From: Taiwanofungus camphoratus
Taxonomy: Eukaryota; Basidiomycota; Agaricomycetes; Polyporales; Taiwanofungaceae
NCBI GenBank assembly: GCA_003999685.1
Contig: CP021220.1
Span: forward strand, 2,728,001 to 2,792,000
Length of the DNA: 64,000 nucleotides
Reading direction: 5' to 3'
Shown here in pieces: positions 48,604 to 59,118 of this stretch (positions are counted from its first letter, which is position 1; the number at the start of each line of letters is the position of its first letter). The position numbers and the translations under genes are program-made. The notes under the pieces are model-generated. The model saw only the letters and a program-made list of their open reading frames with translations, made no database searches and was not told where the DNA came from.

Positions 48604-49979
48604 TCATCGAGTGTTCCTCCTCACCTGAATTTTGCTATCCATCTTCTTCTGCTGCAACTTCACCGCCTGCTGACCGTGAATGGCAAGGAAGTCCATTCGG
48701 ACTCGTTGCAACTTAGACCAGCAGCTTGCCACCATCTTCTCCAGCTTCATCTCCACGGGATCATATTCCAACGGCCTATGGTCACCTGCTCTGACTTCCC
48801 TTAAGAAATCCTTTGATAAAATATGTATTGTCTCCCTGTTCCATGATGATTTGAAGTCCGCCATCCAATCTAGTCTGGGGGCAGCAATATCTGGCCCATC
48901 GCCCGTATCAGCAGCATAAGCCTCAACCACTGCGATATCTATGCAATCAGGCGGACAAGCACCACGAGTGGGCAGTACCCCTTTCATGCACAAATATTCA
49001 TGAAATTGATCCTACAAAATGCAATTATCAAGAACGGCTATATGCAATGTGATCACACTCACGTTTAATATATTGGTTGTATGCCTTCCCTGCTTGACTC
49101 CCCTCTTCCGCACTGAACGCATCTCTAGCTCCATGTCCTTTTCAAAGTCCTCTGAATCACCATCATATCCATCAGGGTCTGTAGCTTGTGGGCAACTGCT
49201 TTGCGAATTGTGTGCCCTACCGCACTGAGTACATCTTCTAGATCTCTCCACTGTTCCTCGTTGTTGCACTGTCTCTTCACAAAATAAAGCGACAGCCTCA
49301 CGGAGTCCCGTTGTTACTGCTTCTGATGCCGCTGATCACACCCACTGGTATATCATTGGATATGTCTCCGCTCCATTAACTAGTGAAGGAAGCGTAGTCT
49401 CATTGTTCACCGACACACCAACACTTGGTGCTGTAGGCTGCAATCCCTCTGAAGGGCTCTGCTGGCCATCGCAACTCACCTGGAATGGCTTCAAGTTAAT
49501 TGTTGGATAGATACACACGCTGGCTTACTGTAGACACCCCTTCTTTGAAAGCTCTCGCACTTGTAATCTGTTCTTCTAATAGAAATAATTAAAGAGGTTT
49601 CTTCCCTACAGTGAGTGAGGCTAACCTTCCAAAGCTCAATCTACTTCGTCCCTTTCCCACTCACTATCGCCTTCAACCTAAACATCATCGCTGGGCTGAT
49701 GAGATACTACTTGATCAATAAAACACACGTATTCTGATTAAATGAACATACCACATAAGACTGCCACCCGGTCACACTTATGGAAGGCTGCGTTTCCGCT
49801 AAGTCATGACTTGGAGGTGTCTAAGATGCGATAGTGATCTTAATAATGATAAGAAAACACCGAAATACCAAACATACCACATAATACCATCCATCAGCCA
49901 TAATTTGGACTGTAGGACTGACAGAATGCATATCGTAATCTGAATCTGATTCGATGGTTTCAGATGAAGAACTAGGCAT
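48604..49979 (-). pseudogene. Multi-exon gene with a Cys/His motif, unknown function, decayed
   Basis: Pieces on the minus strand in order: a Ser-rich start near 49979 (MPSSSSETIESDSDYD, then MADGWYYV at a donor); a second short exon near 49.8 kb (SVTGWQSYV at a donor); a section ending YPMIYQWV; CTQCGRAHNSQSSC (a zinc-knuckle-like CX2CX3HX5C) near 49.22 kb; and after an intron near 49.01-49.06 kb an exon with DQFHEYLCMKG and DFKSSWNRETIHIL, ending near 48.6 kb. A TGA follows YQWV in frame (CGA likely before). Exons before 49979, up to about 50.2 kb, are possible. I do not recognise a named family. Confidence 0.5.
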
Positions 49980-50209
49980 GACAATGCAATCAGAAACTAT
50001 AGTGTTTGTAGCGTACAAGGTTGATGAAGCTGGTACACTTCAGCTTCCTGCCACCCTGCTCCTTTTGACTGCGAGGACGTACTGACCAGACATAGAATAG
50101 CGAAAAATAAAGAATGGTACCGTCGTCAGCACGACGGACATGGCTACACAACACGAGAGGACTCACAATTGAGACAAATGCTTGATCGAACTTCAAATAC
50201 GCCAAACAA

Positions 50210-50650
50210 AAGAGTGTACAAGCATTTGAACGTCAATCTTCAGTGGATCTGGAATTCAGACAAAAAAAACATACGCACCAGTATCAAAACCTCCAATTGA
50301 CCACTGCAATTGTTGTGCACGCACGCACCATAGCCACACCTCAAGGCCCAATCTATAGAAAATTCTACATGGCCTGCAGCGACCGCTGTCCATTTCAGTC
50401 AAGTAGACCACCTACATTGGAAGCGGCCTACTTACAACTACTTTTTGTGTTTCTATGCCTTTATATCACCATTTCTACCGGATTATCATCGACTTTATGA
50501 TGCTTTCTTTTTTTTTTCTTATTGCATTATAAAGACACTTATGAACTACTATAAATTAAAATCATCATAAGACTTATTGGTTACTATCTACATGATGCGA
50601 GACGTCGAAGAAAGAGTACAAAAGCAGGAAAGGAAGGGTATTTGAAGTTG
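50210..50650. other. Intergenic stretch
   Basis: AT-rich sequence with poly-T and poly-A runs near 50510-50570. No convincing frame was found. Confidence 0.5.
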
Positions 50651-50776
50651 CAAGTTTAGGGCAAGTATCACTGGCGTGCATGTGCTCAGCCGCTCACGGC
50701 GCGCCGACCCAGCGGCTTGCGCATGACTTTTGGCAGCCACTAAGCACGTGCTTGCCACTTCTGCTTGCCCTAAACT
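50651..50776. mobile_element. Small palindromic MITE-like element
   Basis: About 126 bp with inverted ends agtttagggcaag and cttgccctaaact. Sub-terminal parts also pair loosely (gcatgtgct and agcacgtgc). Similar half-ends occur at 47697 and 46648, as expected for a dispersed family. No clear target duplication and no gene. Confidence 0.6.
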
Positions 50777-51054
50777 CATCATCATGTTCTTCGCACATCA
50801 CGCTTCCTCTTTTTCTTTCCTTTCCTCATCATCTCTCTCACCCACTGGTGGTGGCGCTTTGGCACTGCCACCAGCGGTCCACTACAACACCTTGGTATAC
50901 CATTACTTTCCTTCTTAAGTAGCTAGAAATGAAATAGTGTTAGTTAATAAAGTTCAGCAACCCAGAATCATTAGTGAAAGATAATAAAAGATAATAAATT
51001 CAGTACATGGTAAGATGTATTCATAGTAATGAATGTCTGTGGCACTCTGATGTC

Positions 51055-51215
51055 GTTTGACGGCAGGGTCGTGCCACGGCCAATGCCAACCTGCAGGTGC
51101 TCAATGCTGATGCTGTAGGCGGTGAATTCATGCTTGTGTCGTTGGAGGTCTGGAGGTCTTCTCGTCCCCTATGGGGAGTTGGGTCTACTGGTGCGTCTTC
51201 GTCCTCTTTGGCACT
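51055..51215 (-). repeat. 161-bp inverted repeat, right copy
   Basis: It pairs with 47806-47966. Here the sequence runs on past the point where LTR Z2 starts in the left copy (gtttgacgacatcag on the opposite reading). Confidence 0.8.
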
Positions 51216-51431
51216 ATCGCTGATTAAGGATTTCCTTATTGTTCAGTAGTTTTTTGTTCCACTAGTGGCTTTCTCACATCCGTGTATCAATGCCTGGTGT
51301 CATCAATTGTGAATGCGTGGTGACGCCCCTGACAATAAGTACATGACGCTGTGAGTTGTTTAAAATAAAATCGGAAGGCGCGTTTTATTTTTACCATCAT
51401 AGCTCTACAGACCATTGCAATTCTTCAAACA

Positions 51432-53361
51432 TGGGGTCGGTACTTAGCTCACTTAACATAGTATGCTCTTCGTCGAAGCGCAAGGCGACCGATTGTGTAG
51501 ATACTCGGCCCATGAAGAGAATAATGAAGAGAATGGCTCTGGAGGTATGTCACACATTTCCACCGTTCATATACACCGTCATTTAAGAAGCAATTCAACC
51601 AGATTATTAGGCTGGATTCGAAGCGGAAGAGACAAGACACCCTTCAAGAGGGTCAGAATAAGCGTAGACTGGTAATGCCCCCCGCTGGTGTAAGTATTTC
51701 AGTTATTGATGTCCATTCGCATTTCTTATCCCTCTCAAGGGGATGGAGGGAGATTCTATTCACAATGCTGGCTCAGCCATTCCCCCACAGTCATCCAGGT
51801 CAACCAACGTAAGTCATATCTTCATCAAGTAAGGGGATATAGGTGTGGTGTTTGGGTTGTTAGTCACTGATCTTTTAAGTCTGTCATACAGGAGCCCCGT
51901 CGCATTGAACACCTCAATGGGAGAGATATATTAGCCGTGTTCCCTATTGAGCTTATTCTGCAGGTTTTGCAGTTCCTCGACGACAGTGACCTTTATTCGT
52001 TTTCATTCGTCTGCGCCGATCTTCACTGACTAGTAACCCCCCTATATCTTGAGCGGCAACATCTCTCCATCCCTTGTCCTGGCAAAAATATTGTTTTTGT
52101 CTTGGAACCTCGAGCATTCGAAGCATTAGCAGTATGGCGTAACTTCTTGGAATTTCAGGCCCCAAAATACATCTACTGTTGGTTTTCCTGTGATCCAGTC
52201 ACTGCGTCTGCAGACCTCGACCATTTACAGCGGTTTTTCTCAACACTTCACGGATCAACAATCATTCCACAGATTCACTTGTACCTGCAGTGTCGACCTC
52301 CACCTGGTCTCACTGGAGTTTTTGAGGGGATCAGGCGAATGGGTTCGACTCATCTATGGGTTCATCATCCCACAAGTGCTGTCTTGAAACACACAATGTG
52401 CCCTGCTCACTTACTGGATCTCTACCCTCACCAGTTCTTCCCACAGCTAACTGTATTTCAGGTCAATGCTGCAAGCATGTTTTCACCTAACCTTTTCTGT
52501 TGGACTTTACAGACTATCAATCACTCCTCTTTAACAGAGCTGGATCTCATTATGGCAGGTTTATCATCAGTTCGTTGGTCGTGCATCCTACCCCGCATTA
52601 ATGTACCGACTCTTCTCGCCTTCCACATCGATGGTGACATCCCCATGAACGTGCTCGATGTGTTTCTCGTGCGTCACAAGAATATCAAGAGTCTGCACGT
52701 TGGACTCCATTCCATACTCGCATGTCAGACACACAGCACAAGACCTTCTCTAGCAGCACTGAAGGACCTTGATGCACCGCTGAGTTACATTCTTCATTTA
52801 TTAGGGCCTTCAACCTCGTCCCTTCCACCATTGGAGCAACTATTGATATCACCTGACGAAGTGCCTTCTCGTGCAGGGCAATTAAACACACTTTTGCAGA
52901 GACTATTCCTCCGTATCGCTGTATGCGATCTTTTGTGAAGACTCACATTCATTTTACCACCGCAAGAACTGAATTGTCTAAACCCCCTATCTCTAAACGT
53001 TCACAACGTCAACCAGCATCAGGAGTGCTTCCTCACCAGTGTACACTCACTCAGTGTTCACCAAGCATCATCAGGTTTCTGACCATATTCAGAAAGCTTT
53101 ATAGAGAATATTGTGGTGAGGTCCCATTTATTCCTCTCTTGCGTGCAACTTCACTTAATGGTTAATTACCAGAACTGCTTGCCATCGTGGGTCTCGTTGT
53201 TCCCGGCCGTAACTTCAGTTGATTTATGGGAAGGGAGAGGTCCTGCGAGAGATTCTCTCCTAGACTCATTGCATTCCAATTGTCCGCAACTTACTACTAT
53301 AGCGATATACTCAGGAAGTGATGAATTGGAATGGGTACAGGATAGTGGTAAAGTACTTTGA
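51432..53361 (+). pseudogene. F-box / leucine-rich repeat protein gene, decayed
   Basis: ATG 51432 (MGSVLSSLNIV) opens a first exon ending at gtatgt near 51545, followed by two or three short basic exons (KRKRQDTLQEGQNKRR). From about 51893 one long exon begins with an F-box: FPIELILQVLQFLDDSDLYSFSFVCADLH. Leu-rich segments follow (LTELDLIMAG, SLHVGLHSI, LTTIAIYSGS). F-box proteins recruit substrates to SCF ubiquitin ligases; the repeats would bind the substrate. TGA stops lie within the F-box (52027), at 52936 and near 53.08 kb in an otherwise continuous frame to 53361. At least the first is likely a former CGA. Large variable F-box families are common in agaricomycetes. Confidence 0.7.
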
Positions 53362-53919
53362 AATGCATGGTGTGTTCGTATGTCTAAATTCCTACATCCT
53401 GATAATTGTATGGGTATAGGATAGTAGTAGAGAATCCTTCGTCATGTAAGTGTGTTTGTATGTCTCAAATATTATATACCGATCACCATTAGGTGATCAT
53501 TATTGAATAGCAGGTGTTCTATATCGTCATGCTCTAGTACACCGTTGACGTACTGATGAAATGGTCGGAAATTTCTGGGGTCAATTATCTTGTAAAATGC
53601 AGGTAAGTGTCAGTCTATGTGAATGTGAGCTCGCTAATCCTTACTTTGCATGGGCCCGTCAATCCTAACACCATCCCGAGAGAGCTAAGAGAAATGTCGC
53701 TGGTCATGTTGTAGTGGTATGTGGTCCATCGAATGGGTCTCCAATCCCTTGGGTGGTTGTAGAGGCCTACACGCAGGAGTTTCATTCCCGATGGTCCCTA
53801 TGCAGCCCTTTCAATAAATTCTTTCTATTGAAGACAAGTACGGAGGTCCTTACTATATTGTTGTCTCGGCGGGTACGTTTGGTAGATGTTTCCATTTCTT
53901 CCAAACCACCTTCCACTGA
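53362..53919. other. Intergenic stretch between the F-box and SAP genes
   Basis: It contains a short duplicated phrase (gggtacaggatagtg and gggtataggatagta about 80 bp apart, at 53332 and 53411). No gene seen. Confidence 0.4.
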
Positions 53920-54456
53920 TCATTTATATCTATTGGGTGACTTCCCAGTATCTACAGGTGGTGATCCCATTGGATCAGTATCATACCACCCCTTCTTCGT
54001 TGCCCCTTCATTCAAATCATTATCGGCTTTTCTCTTTTGTACCGCTGTGTCAGTGTGTTCTTCATATATACCGTGTTCAGAAGGGGATTGCTGACTAGAT
54101 TCCTTCACCCCTTGCCCCTCTGCCATTTGTATTTCAGGTGCGTTCATTGGACGTTGTTCAGGGAGAGCTAATGAATACGATGTCATTGGTGATGGGCAAC
54201 TGGGTTGCTTTGTAGCTGCCCTCTAAAGTGTTGTGAACACAAGTACACTGGATGGGCTATTACTACTCACATAGTCATGCAGCATCTGGATATAATCAGT
54301 TTTAATGCTTGTACCCCTTTTCCCGCTCACCCTTACTTGCAGGTGATATTTCAAGCATAATTGTCGTAGGACATCAGTACTGAACCTGTTAAAGGAGGTT
54401 TTCCCAATGTGTCGTGCATTTAGTTTGCGTTCTGCGTTGGAGAGTGTGTCTTGCAT
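53920..54456 (-). CDS. SAP-domain protein
   Basis: ATG 54456. Exon 1 (54271-54456) encodes a SAP-like helix pair: STDVLRQLCLKYHLQV, then SGKRGTSIKTDYIQMLHDY. The intron 54223-54270 (48 nt, gtgagt to tttag) fits. Downstream is a low-complexity region with a basic patch (QKRKADNDL) that could be a nuclear signal. SAP domains bind AT-rich scaffold DNA. Whether exon 2 runs unbroken to 53920 is uncertain; a further intron near 54.13 kb is possible. It points towards the F-box gene. Confidence 0.55.
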
Positions 54457-54719
54457 TGTAAATGGGACCTCTATGGTACTTTACAGACATGGATGACACT
54501 ATATTTATCAAGGAAGGTGTTGCCGCTAGTTGTTGTTAGAGTGGGTTTGCATAGTTGATGCTTTCAATTGTTCTAGTTACTGCTGTGCAGAAAAAATTGG
54601 CGGTATCCAGGTGAGCAGATCAATAATGGTGACATGACAAGCAACTTATTGTCTGTTTATTGTCTGTCTATTGTATTTAGTTCATTTACATTTACTCACC
54701 CCAGGCAGTTTACTCAACG

Positions 54720-55338
54720 ATGCCTCGTCGCTCTGAAGGACACCAGATACAACGGTACTTCTCTCCCCTGTCTTCCCATGCCCGTTTCAGTCCCAAACGT
54801 CTGCTGGTTCATCCGTCCTTGACAATGAGGAAGAAGTTTCCTCCGGAGGTCGCTCTACCACCCATTATCAACATACCTGGAACCAATCTTGAAGATGTTG
54901 CAGTGACATTGGCAATGACTGGGCTAGTACCCAAGCCAAGTGGAGAGGTTACACGACTTTCACGGGATGGATACAATCTTCGAGACACGCTTCAGTGGGA
55001 TGAAAAGCGGTATACAGATGTACAGGTAAGGTCTCATTTTAATGAATATCTTATACTCTGACGGTTCAGTAGAACGCGGTTCATGAATCCGCCGCTAAGC
55101 ATCTGGTGCTAGGTGATTCATTGACAAAACAAGACAACGATAAGCTTAAGCTCGTTTATCGAGAGGTTTGTTGCAACATACTCTTTACTTATGCGAAATA
55201 CTCAATTGTTTGCAGGTTGAAGAAGCCTTTCCTCAGCTTAAGTGTTACTCAAATCACTGGCCCATCAAAGATTTTCTGAAAATATTTCTGAAAAATAAAG
55301 TGCATCAAGTTAACACTCGTAAGAAGGGTAGTACATGA
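54720..55338 (+). CDS. Small conserved-looking protein of unknown function
   Basis: ATG 54720 (MPRRSEGHQIQRYF). Exon 1 ends at the donor gtaagg near 55026 after RYTDVQ. Exon 2 (NAVHESAAKHLVLG) follows at about 55073 and ends near 55165. Exon 3 starts about 55216 (VEEAFPQLKCY) and holds the motif NHWPIKDFLKIFLKN, ending by 55338 at a TGA after KKGST. Length about 170 residues, no membrane segment. The Trp-Pro-x-x-x-Phe-Leu motif makes me think of an agaricomycete lineage-specific family, but I cannot name it. It is the last gene before the right inverted-repeat arm. Confidence 0.5.
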
Positions 55339-55549
55339 GCAGCGGTGCGCTTCACATTATCTAGCTGAGGTTGTTTGTCTCACTGAATGTGCATTTACAC
55401 AGCAATGGATATCGATTTTGTCCGGTCGCATTAGATAGGAGCATATATGATGATTACTGTAGTTGACAATAGCATGTTCAGACGTTATAAATTCCCCTCG
55501 TCATCTAAAATCCTCAGGCTCGTGAGGATCATTGCCAGTCCCACATTTT

Positions 55550-56293
55550 GTGTATCCCTTTTTACATTTATACCTGCAAATGTATCTCTGTCTGCATTGA
55601 TTGTGCTTTGAGACTTGAGCTTGAGCTTCAGCTTGTGCCCCTGGTAGATTCTGTCTGGCTAGTGCTGCATGGTAAGATCACTCTACTACAGCAAAACCAG
55701 TTCCCGGCCTGTAGAACAATGGCCTTAGACATGTGAACAAAATGCACTGTACTTAGAGCCATCTGGTGCGTTTGCGAAACATGGTTTGGCCTCTTAAGTT
55801 AACCTCAGCGGACCGCTCAGTGGACCGCTCAGTGGACCGCTCAGTGGACCGCTCAATTTGCGGTGTCTACATATTCTGCATGTGCCAATCACTATCACAC
55901 CCTGACATATGTAAATCCACATTTATAATATCTCTTTATGTATTTAGTTGTAGCATATCCTAACATCAGTGAGTGGACAAATTCAGAATAATCCAAGCTC
56001 GCATATTTATAAAATTGGGAGAACATATGGGTCGATGCCATATTTAACACCACATTTACCATATGCGTAACGCTATCAGGTGTTCACATATTTGAACCGG
56101 CAAATGCTATATATTAGAACAATAAGAATTTATAAATTGCGCCCTAGAATTTATGACTCGTGAATATTCATCTACATATCTAGAGTTTGCAGAACCATAT
56201 GCCGCGTGAATAAAGCTCTCAGCATTGGTCACAATATGCAATGGTATTTGCCGAGCATATTTCAAGGTGAGATATGGTGTGCCGTCTCCCGTG
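55550..56293 (-). repeat. Right inverted-repeat arm (744 bp) with the empty site of chromovirus B
   Basis: It is the reverse complement of 35591-35917 joined to 43944-44341, from tgtatccc to ctcccgtg. The target of chromovirus B appears here uninterrupted at 55967-55971 (cagtg). A 12-bp tandem repeat (ggaccgctcagt, 55807-55854) has about four units against two in the left arm. An open frame ending NSRAQFINSYCSNI (minus strand, about 56300 to 56107) is kept in both arms. Confidence 0.9.
55807..55854 (+). repeat. 12-bp tandem repeat in the right arm
   Basis: About four units of ggaccgctcagt. The left arm has two. Confidence 0.85.
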
Positions 56294-56811
56294 TATGACA
56301 ACACTTTGAGCAAAGCGGCGCCCAGGCCTTCCCCCTAACCCTCAACTCACTGTTTCCTGCACGTTCACCCTCTCCCCTGGGCTGAGCTGGCCTTCCATAA
56401 GAGGAAATATCTTGAGCGTATTTTGCCAAAGTCAATTTTTGTATAGAATGAACGGCATACCCAACATCATTTGACAAAGCAAATTCAGACTTGAAAGAAA
56501 GAGCATTTTTCACAATGAGTTACAGCACACAACCAATAAGGATACACAGACTAGCGATACAATAGAGCCAAAGAGACTGGAATGCAAGAAAACAGAAGAG
56601 AGAAGCGAGTTCTGAGAAGGGTATACAACAGAAAAAGATGTACCAAATTTCTACACGACATGAGAGACACAAACATCAAAAGAAATCCAATAGGAAAAAT
56701 GAACCGAGACTACGAATTGCAAAATGCGCCAACCTGAACCTTCACTCTTTGACTTGCTCAACTGAGCCGGAATACATCCCTAGTGACTTCTGTACCAGTC
56801 ATGTCGCAAGG
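56294..56811. other. Spacer between the right arm and HD2
   Basis: About 500 bp. It includes cccctaaccctcaac near 56330 and a minus-strand open stretch (MKNALSFKSEFALS, 56513 downward) that may be a leftover exon joined to the frame in the right arm. No gene is firmly supported. Confidence 0.4.
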
Positions 56812-58944
56812 TTAATGCAAAGAACCCAGCTCATACCCTTCAGTAGAAGCAGGCGTATCGACAAAGGCCTTGCCTGACAAGCCAAACTCGGCGACCTGCG
56901 AGTTGAGCGGATAAGTATGAATTAATGGTTCAATAGCTGGAAGACTAGTGGGCAGTAACGGTGGAGTGGGAGGGCCATCGGAGTCACTAGACGAAAGTGA
57001 ACTCGACGCGGAAGATGACATCGAACTGATCGAACTGGCTGAGGACATCCGCGAAAGGGTGGATACTGAGCGTGAAGGCGAGAAGGATGCTGGATCTGTC
57101 ATGCCAGTGCGTGTAGAGGACATTGACGATGTCGGCACGCGTTTGGGGAGAGCCACAAACTTCCTTCTAGAATGGGACTTGATTGAAATGGGATAAGATT
57201 GACAGTATCCGAAAGTCGGGACATCAGGATCGTTTGTGCTCGGTGATATAACAGGAAATGGCGGTGGTGATAACACTGTGTTGGATCTAGGAGGTAACCC
57301 CTTCGCACCATATGCGGCCGAAGGCAGATGAAGCGATTGCGTAGTGTCATGGAAATCGACTTTTGTTGATGATGCCCTTCGGATCGAATGAGATGACCAC
57401 GGTATAGTTGTCACAGATGATACGGGTTCTGAACCTGAGGCAACCGAAGACGGTTTCGATGCGGGGGGTGAGGTGAAACCTATATACGATGGTAGACGTT
57501 CAGCAGGAAACGCAGCAACCTTCTGCTTGCCGATTGCTTTTCTCGTTTGGCCAGTAGAAGTTACGAAATGTAAGCACGAAGGTCCTATTGTGATAGCATC
57601 GAGACAGGGATTTGAATGTTGCAAAGCGGACGGGCGATTACACAGTGCAGATAAAGGTGCTCGCGGTGCGATCGTTGCAAAACCAAGTGCCGACGCAGTG
57701 CGACTCTTCTGGATTTCACGGGCAGATGCACCTGATTCTCCTGAATTCTTAGCACCTCTATCGATCACGCTCAATTTTGCGAAATGACTTGTCAGCTGCG
57801 CGACATCCACGGAAACAGAACGGCAGCTGGAGCTTGGACCCGAATTTCGGATCCAGGGCGTCACGAAGTGACGCACGTCTTCTCGAACAGGAAACGGATT
57901 ATACGAACATGAAGGCGGGTATGATGACGGATAGGCATGTAGAGGGCGTTCAAGATTGAATGTATTGCGTACTTCAGAAGCACCCGTCGAGCTCGATCGC
58001 TCACTGATGTGGAACTGTCAGAGTATGTAAGCACCATTCAAGCACACGATCAACATCCTACTCACCCTATCTTGCTCAATCGGATCATCGCAATCAGGGC
58101 TTTCAACAGTAGAAATAATTTCGGCGACAGAGCTCTCGAGGTCCGGAGGAAATATGGTACAACAATCATTTTTCGGACGCTCTCTGACGCCCTTTTTTGA
58201 GCGATTCCGACGATTTTGAAACTGCGACTCACTTCAGTATCTACCCGCTGTGAATGCCATACTCACATACCCAAACGTTAATTTGCTTGTAGTCCATATT
58301 TGTTCTCTCAGCGAGATCAAGTTTTTCGGAACGAGAAGGATGTCGATTGTGCTCAAAGAATGCTTCCAGGATTGGCAATGCACCCTATCCGAGAATTTGA
58401 AGCGCTGAAAAACATAAGAGTAGAGGCGACCTACCTGATTGAATGGGCGTCGGCTCTGTTTGTGATCCGACGCAGAACCCATCTCACTGGACTGTCTGTG
58501 ATAGCGTCTGGCCTCGATGGCTTGGGGTGCATACTTGATCAGGATTTGATCCGTCCAACTCTCCAACGTTTTCTTGTATTTAGACGGATAAGCAGCTTGA
58601 AGTAAGGATTGCAACCTCGTCCTATTGTGGCCACCTTGCATGCAAGCAGCATTTGCACGTCGGAATTGCCTCTCGCATTCCATCCTAAGGCGTAAAGCAG
58701 ACTTCATGAAGGCACTTGAAAATTTTCCTGCAGTGGCAGGATCAACGCCTTTAGCAACTAATTTGGTGGTCAAAGGCGCTGGCGCAGGGAAGAGATCATC
58801 CAACGAATCCAAGTCGGACCTAAGCGCTGGGGAAGACAACGGCAATGACGAAGCAGTAGGAGATGCACGTAATGAGGTACGTGCAAGTGTATGTGCAATA
58901 GACGCAATGTCTCTGAGGACATCAGCATCAGAGCGGGGCAACAT
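56812..58944 (-). CDS. HD2: HD2 homeodomain mating-type transcription factor
   Basis: Four exons: 58435-58944, 58271-58384, 58066-58221 and 56812-58014, with introns of 50, 49 and 51 nt, all GT-AG with phases that fit. The protein is 660 residues. Residues 1-160 (MLPRSDADVLRDIASIAHTL) form the helical part that in this family pairs with HD1. The classical homeodomain runs from about 164 to 220: RRPFNQ, ILEAFFEHNRHPSRSEK, MDYKQINVWFQNRRNRSKK; the exon borders fall inside it. The long C-terminus is Ser/Pro-rich (SSISSMSSSASSSLSSSDSDG). No break is seen. An HD2 from one mating type joins an HD1 from another to turn on dikaryon development in the nucleus. It is divergent to HD1, the standard arrangement. 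Confidence 0.93.
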
Positions 58945-59118
58945 GAGTACTGGGACTGGAGAAGTAGTTTTTGAAGGGCCAATTGCCCCGCATACGAGTC
59001 TTTCAGCCGCCAGCGTGAGAAGCGAAGATTATTGTTCATTGTTCCTCGGCCAAATCCGAACATATCCTGCGCTGCCCTGCCGCCACTGACTTCCTCCGCA
59101 CTTTCTTCTTGTCCCCAA
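58945..59118. promoter_or_regulatory. Shared upstream region of HD2 and HD1
   Basis: 174 bp lie between the two start codons, so both promoters overlap. A CCAAT box is at 58979-58983, and a pyrimidine-rich stretch (acttcctccgcactttcttcttgtcc) runs up to the HD1 start. No clear TATA box. In this class of locus the region is usually allele-specific. Confidence 0.7.

Noticed and set aside
50588-50922. Open frames around 50.6-50.9 kb as genes
   Set aside because: They fall in or beside the palindromic MITE-like element and lack any domain.
35588-56296. TAT on both sides of the inverted arms as a 3-bp target duplication of a CACTA-type element
   Set aside because: Weak similarity seems to continue past the tips (gacaa..cactttg on both sides), so the borders are not certain and a 3-bp match is easily chance.
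56330-56350. ccctaaccct as an internal telomere remnant
   Set aside because: Only one and a half units are present.
59032-59118. HD1 starting at 59032
   Set aside because: It would take up half of the 174-bp shared promoter; the ATG at 59119 begins a typical HD1 N-terminus.
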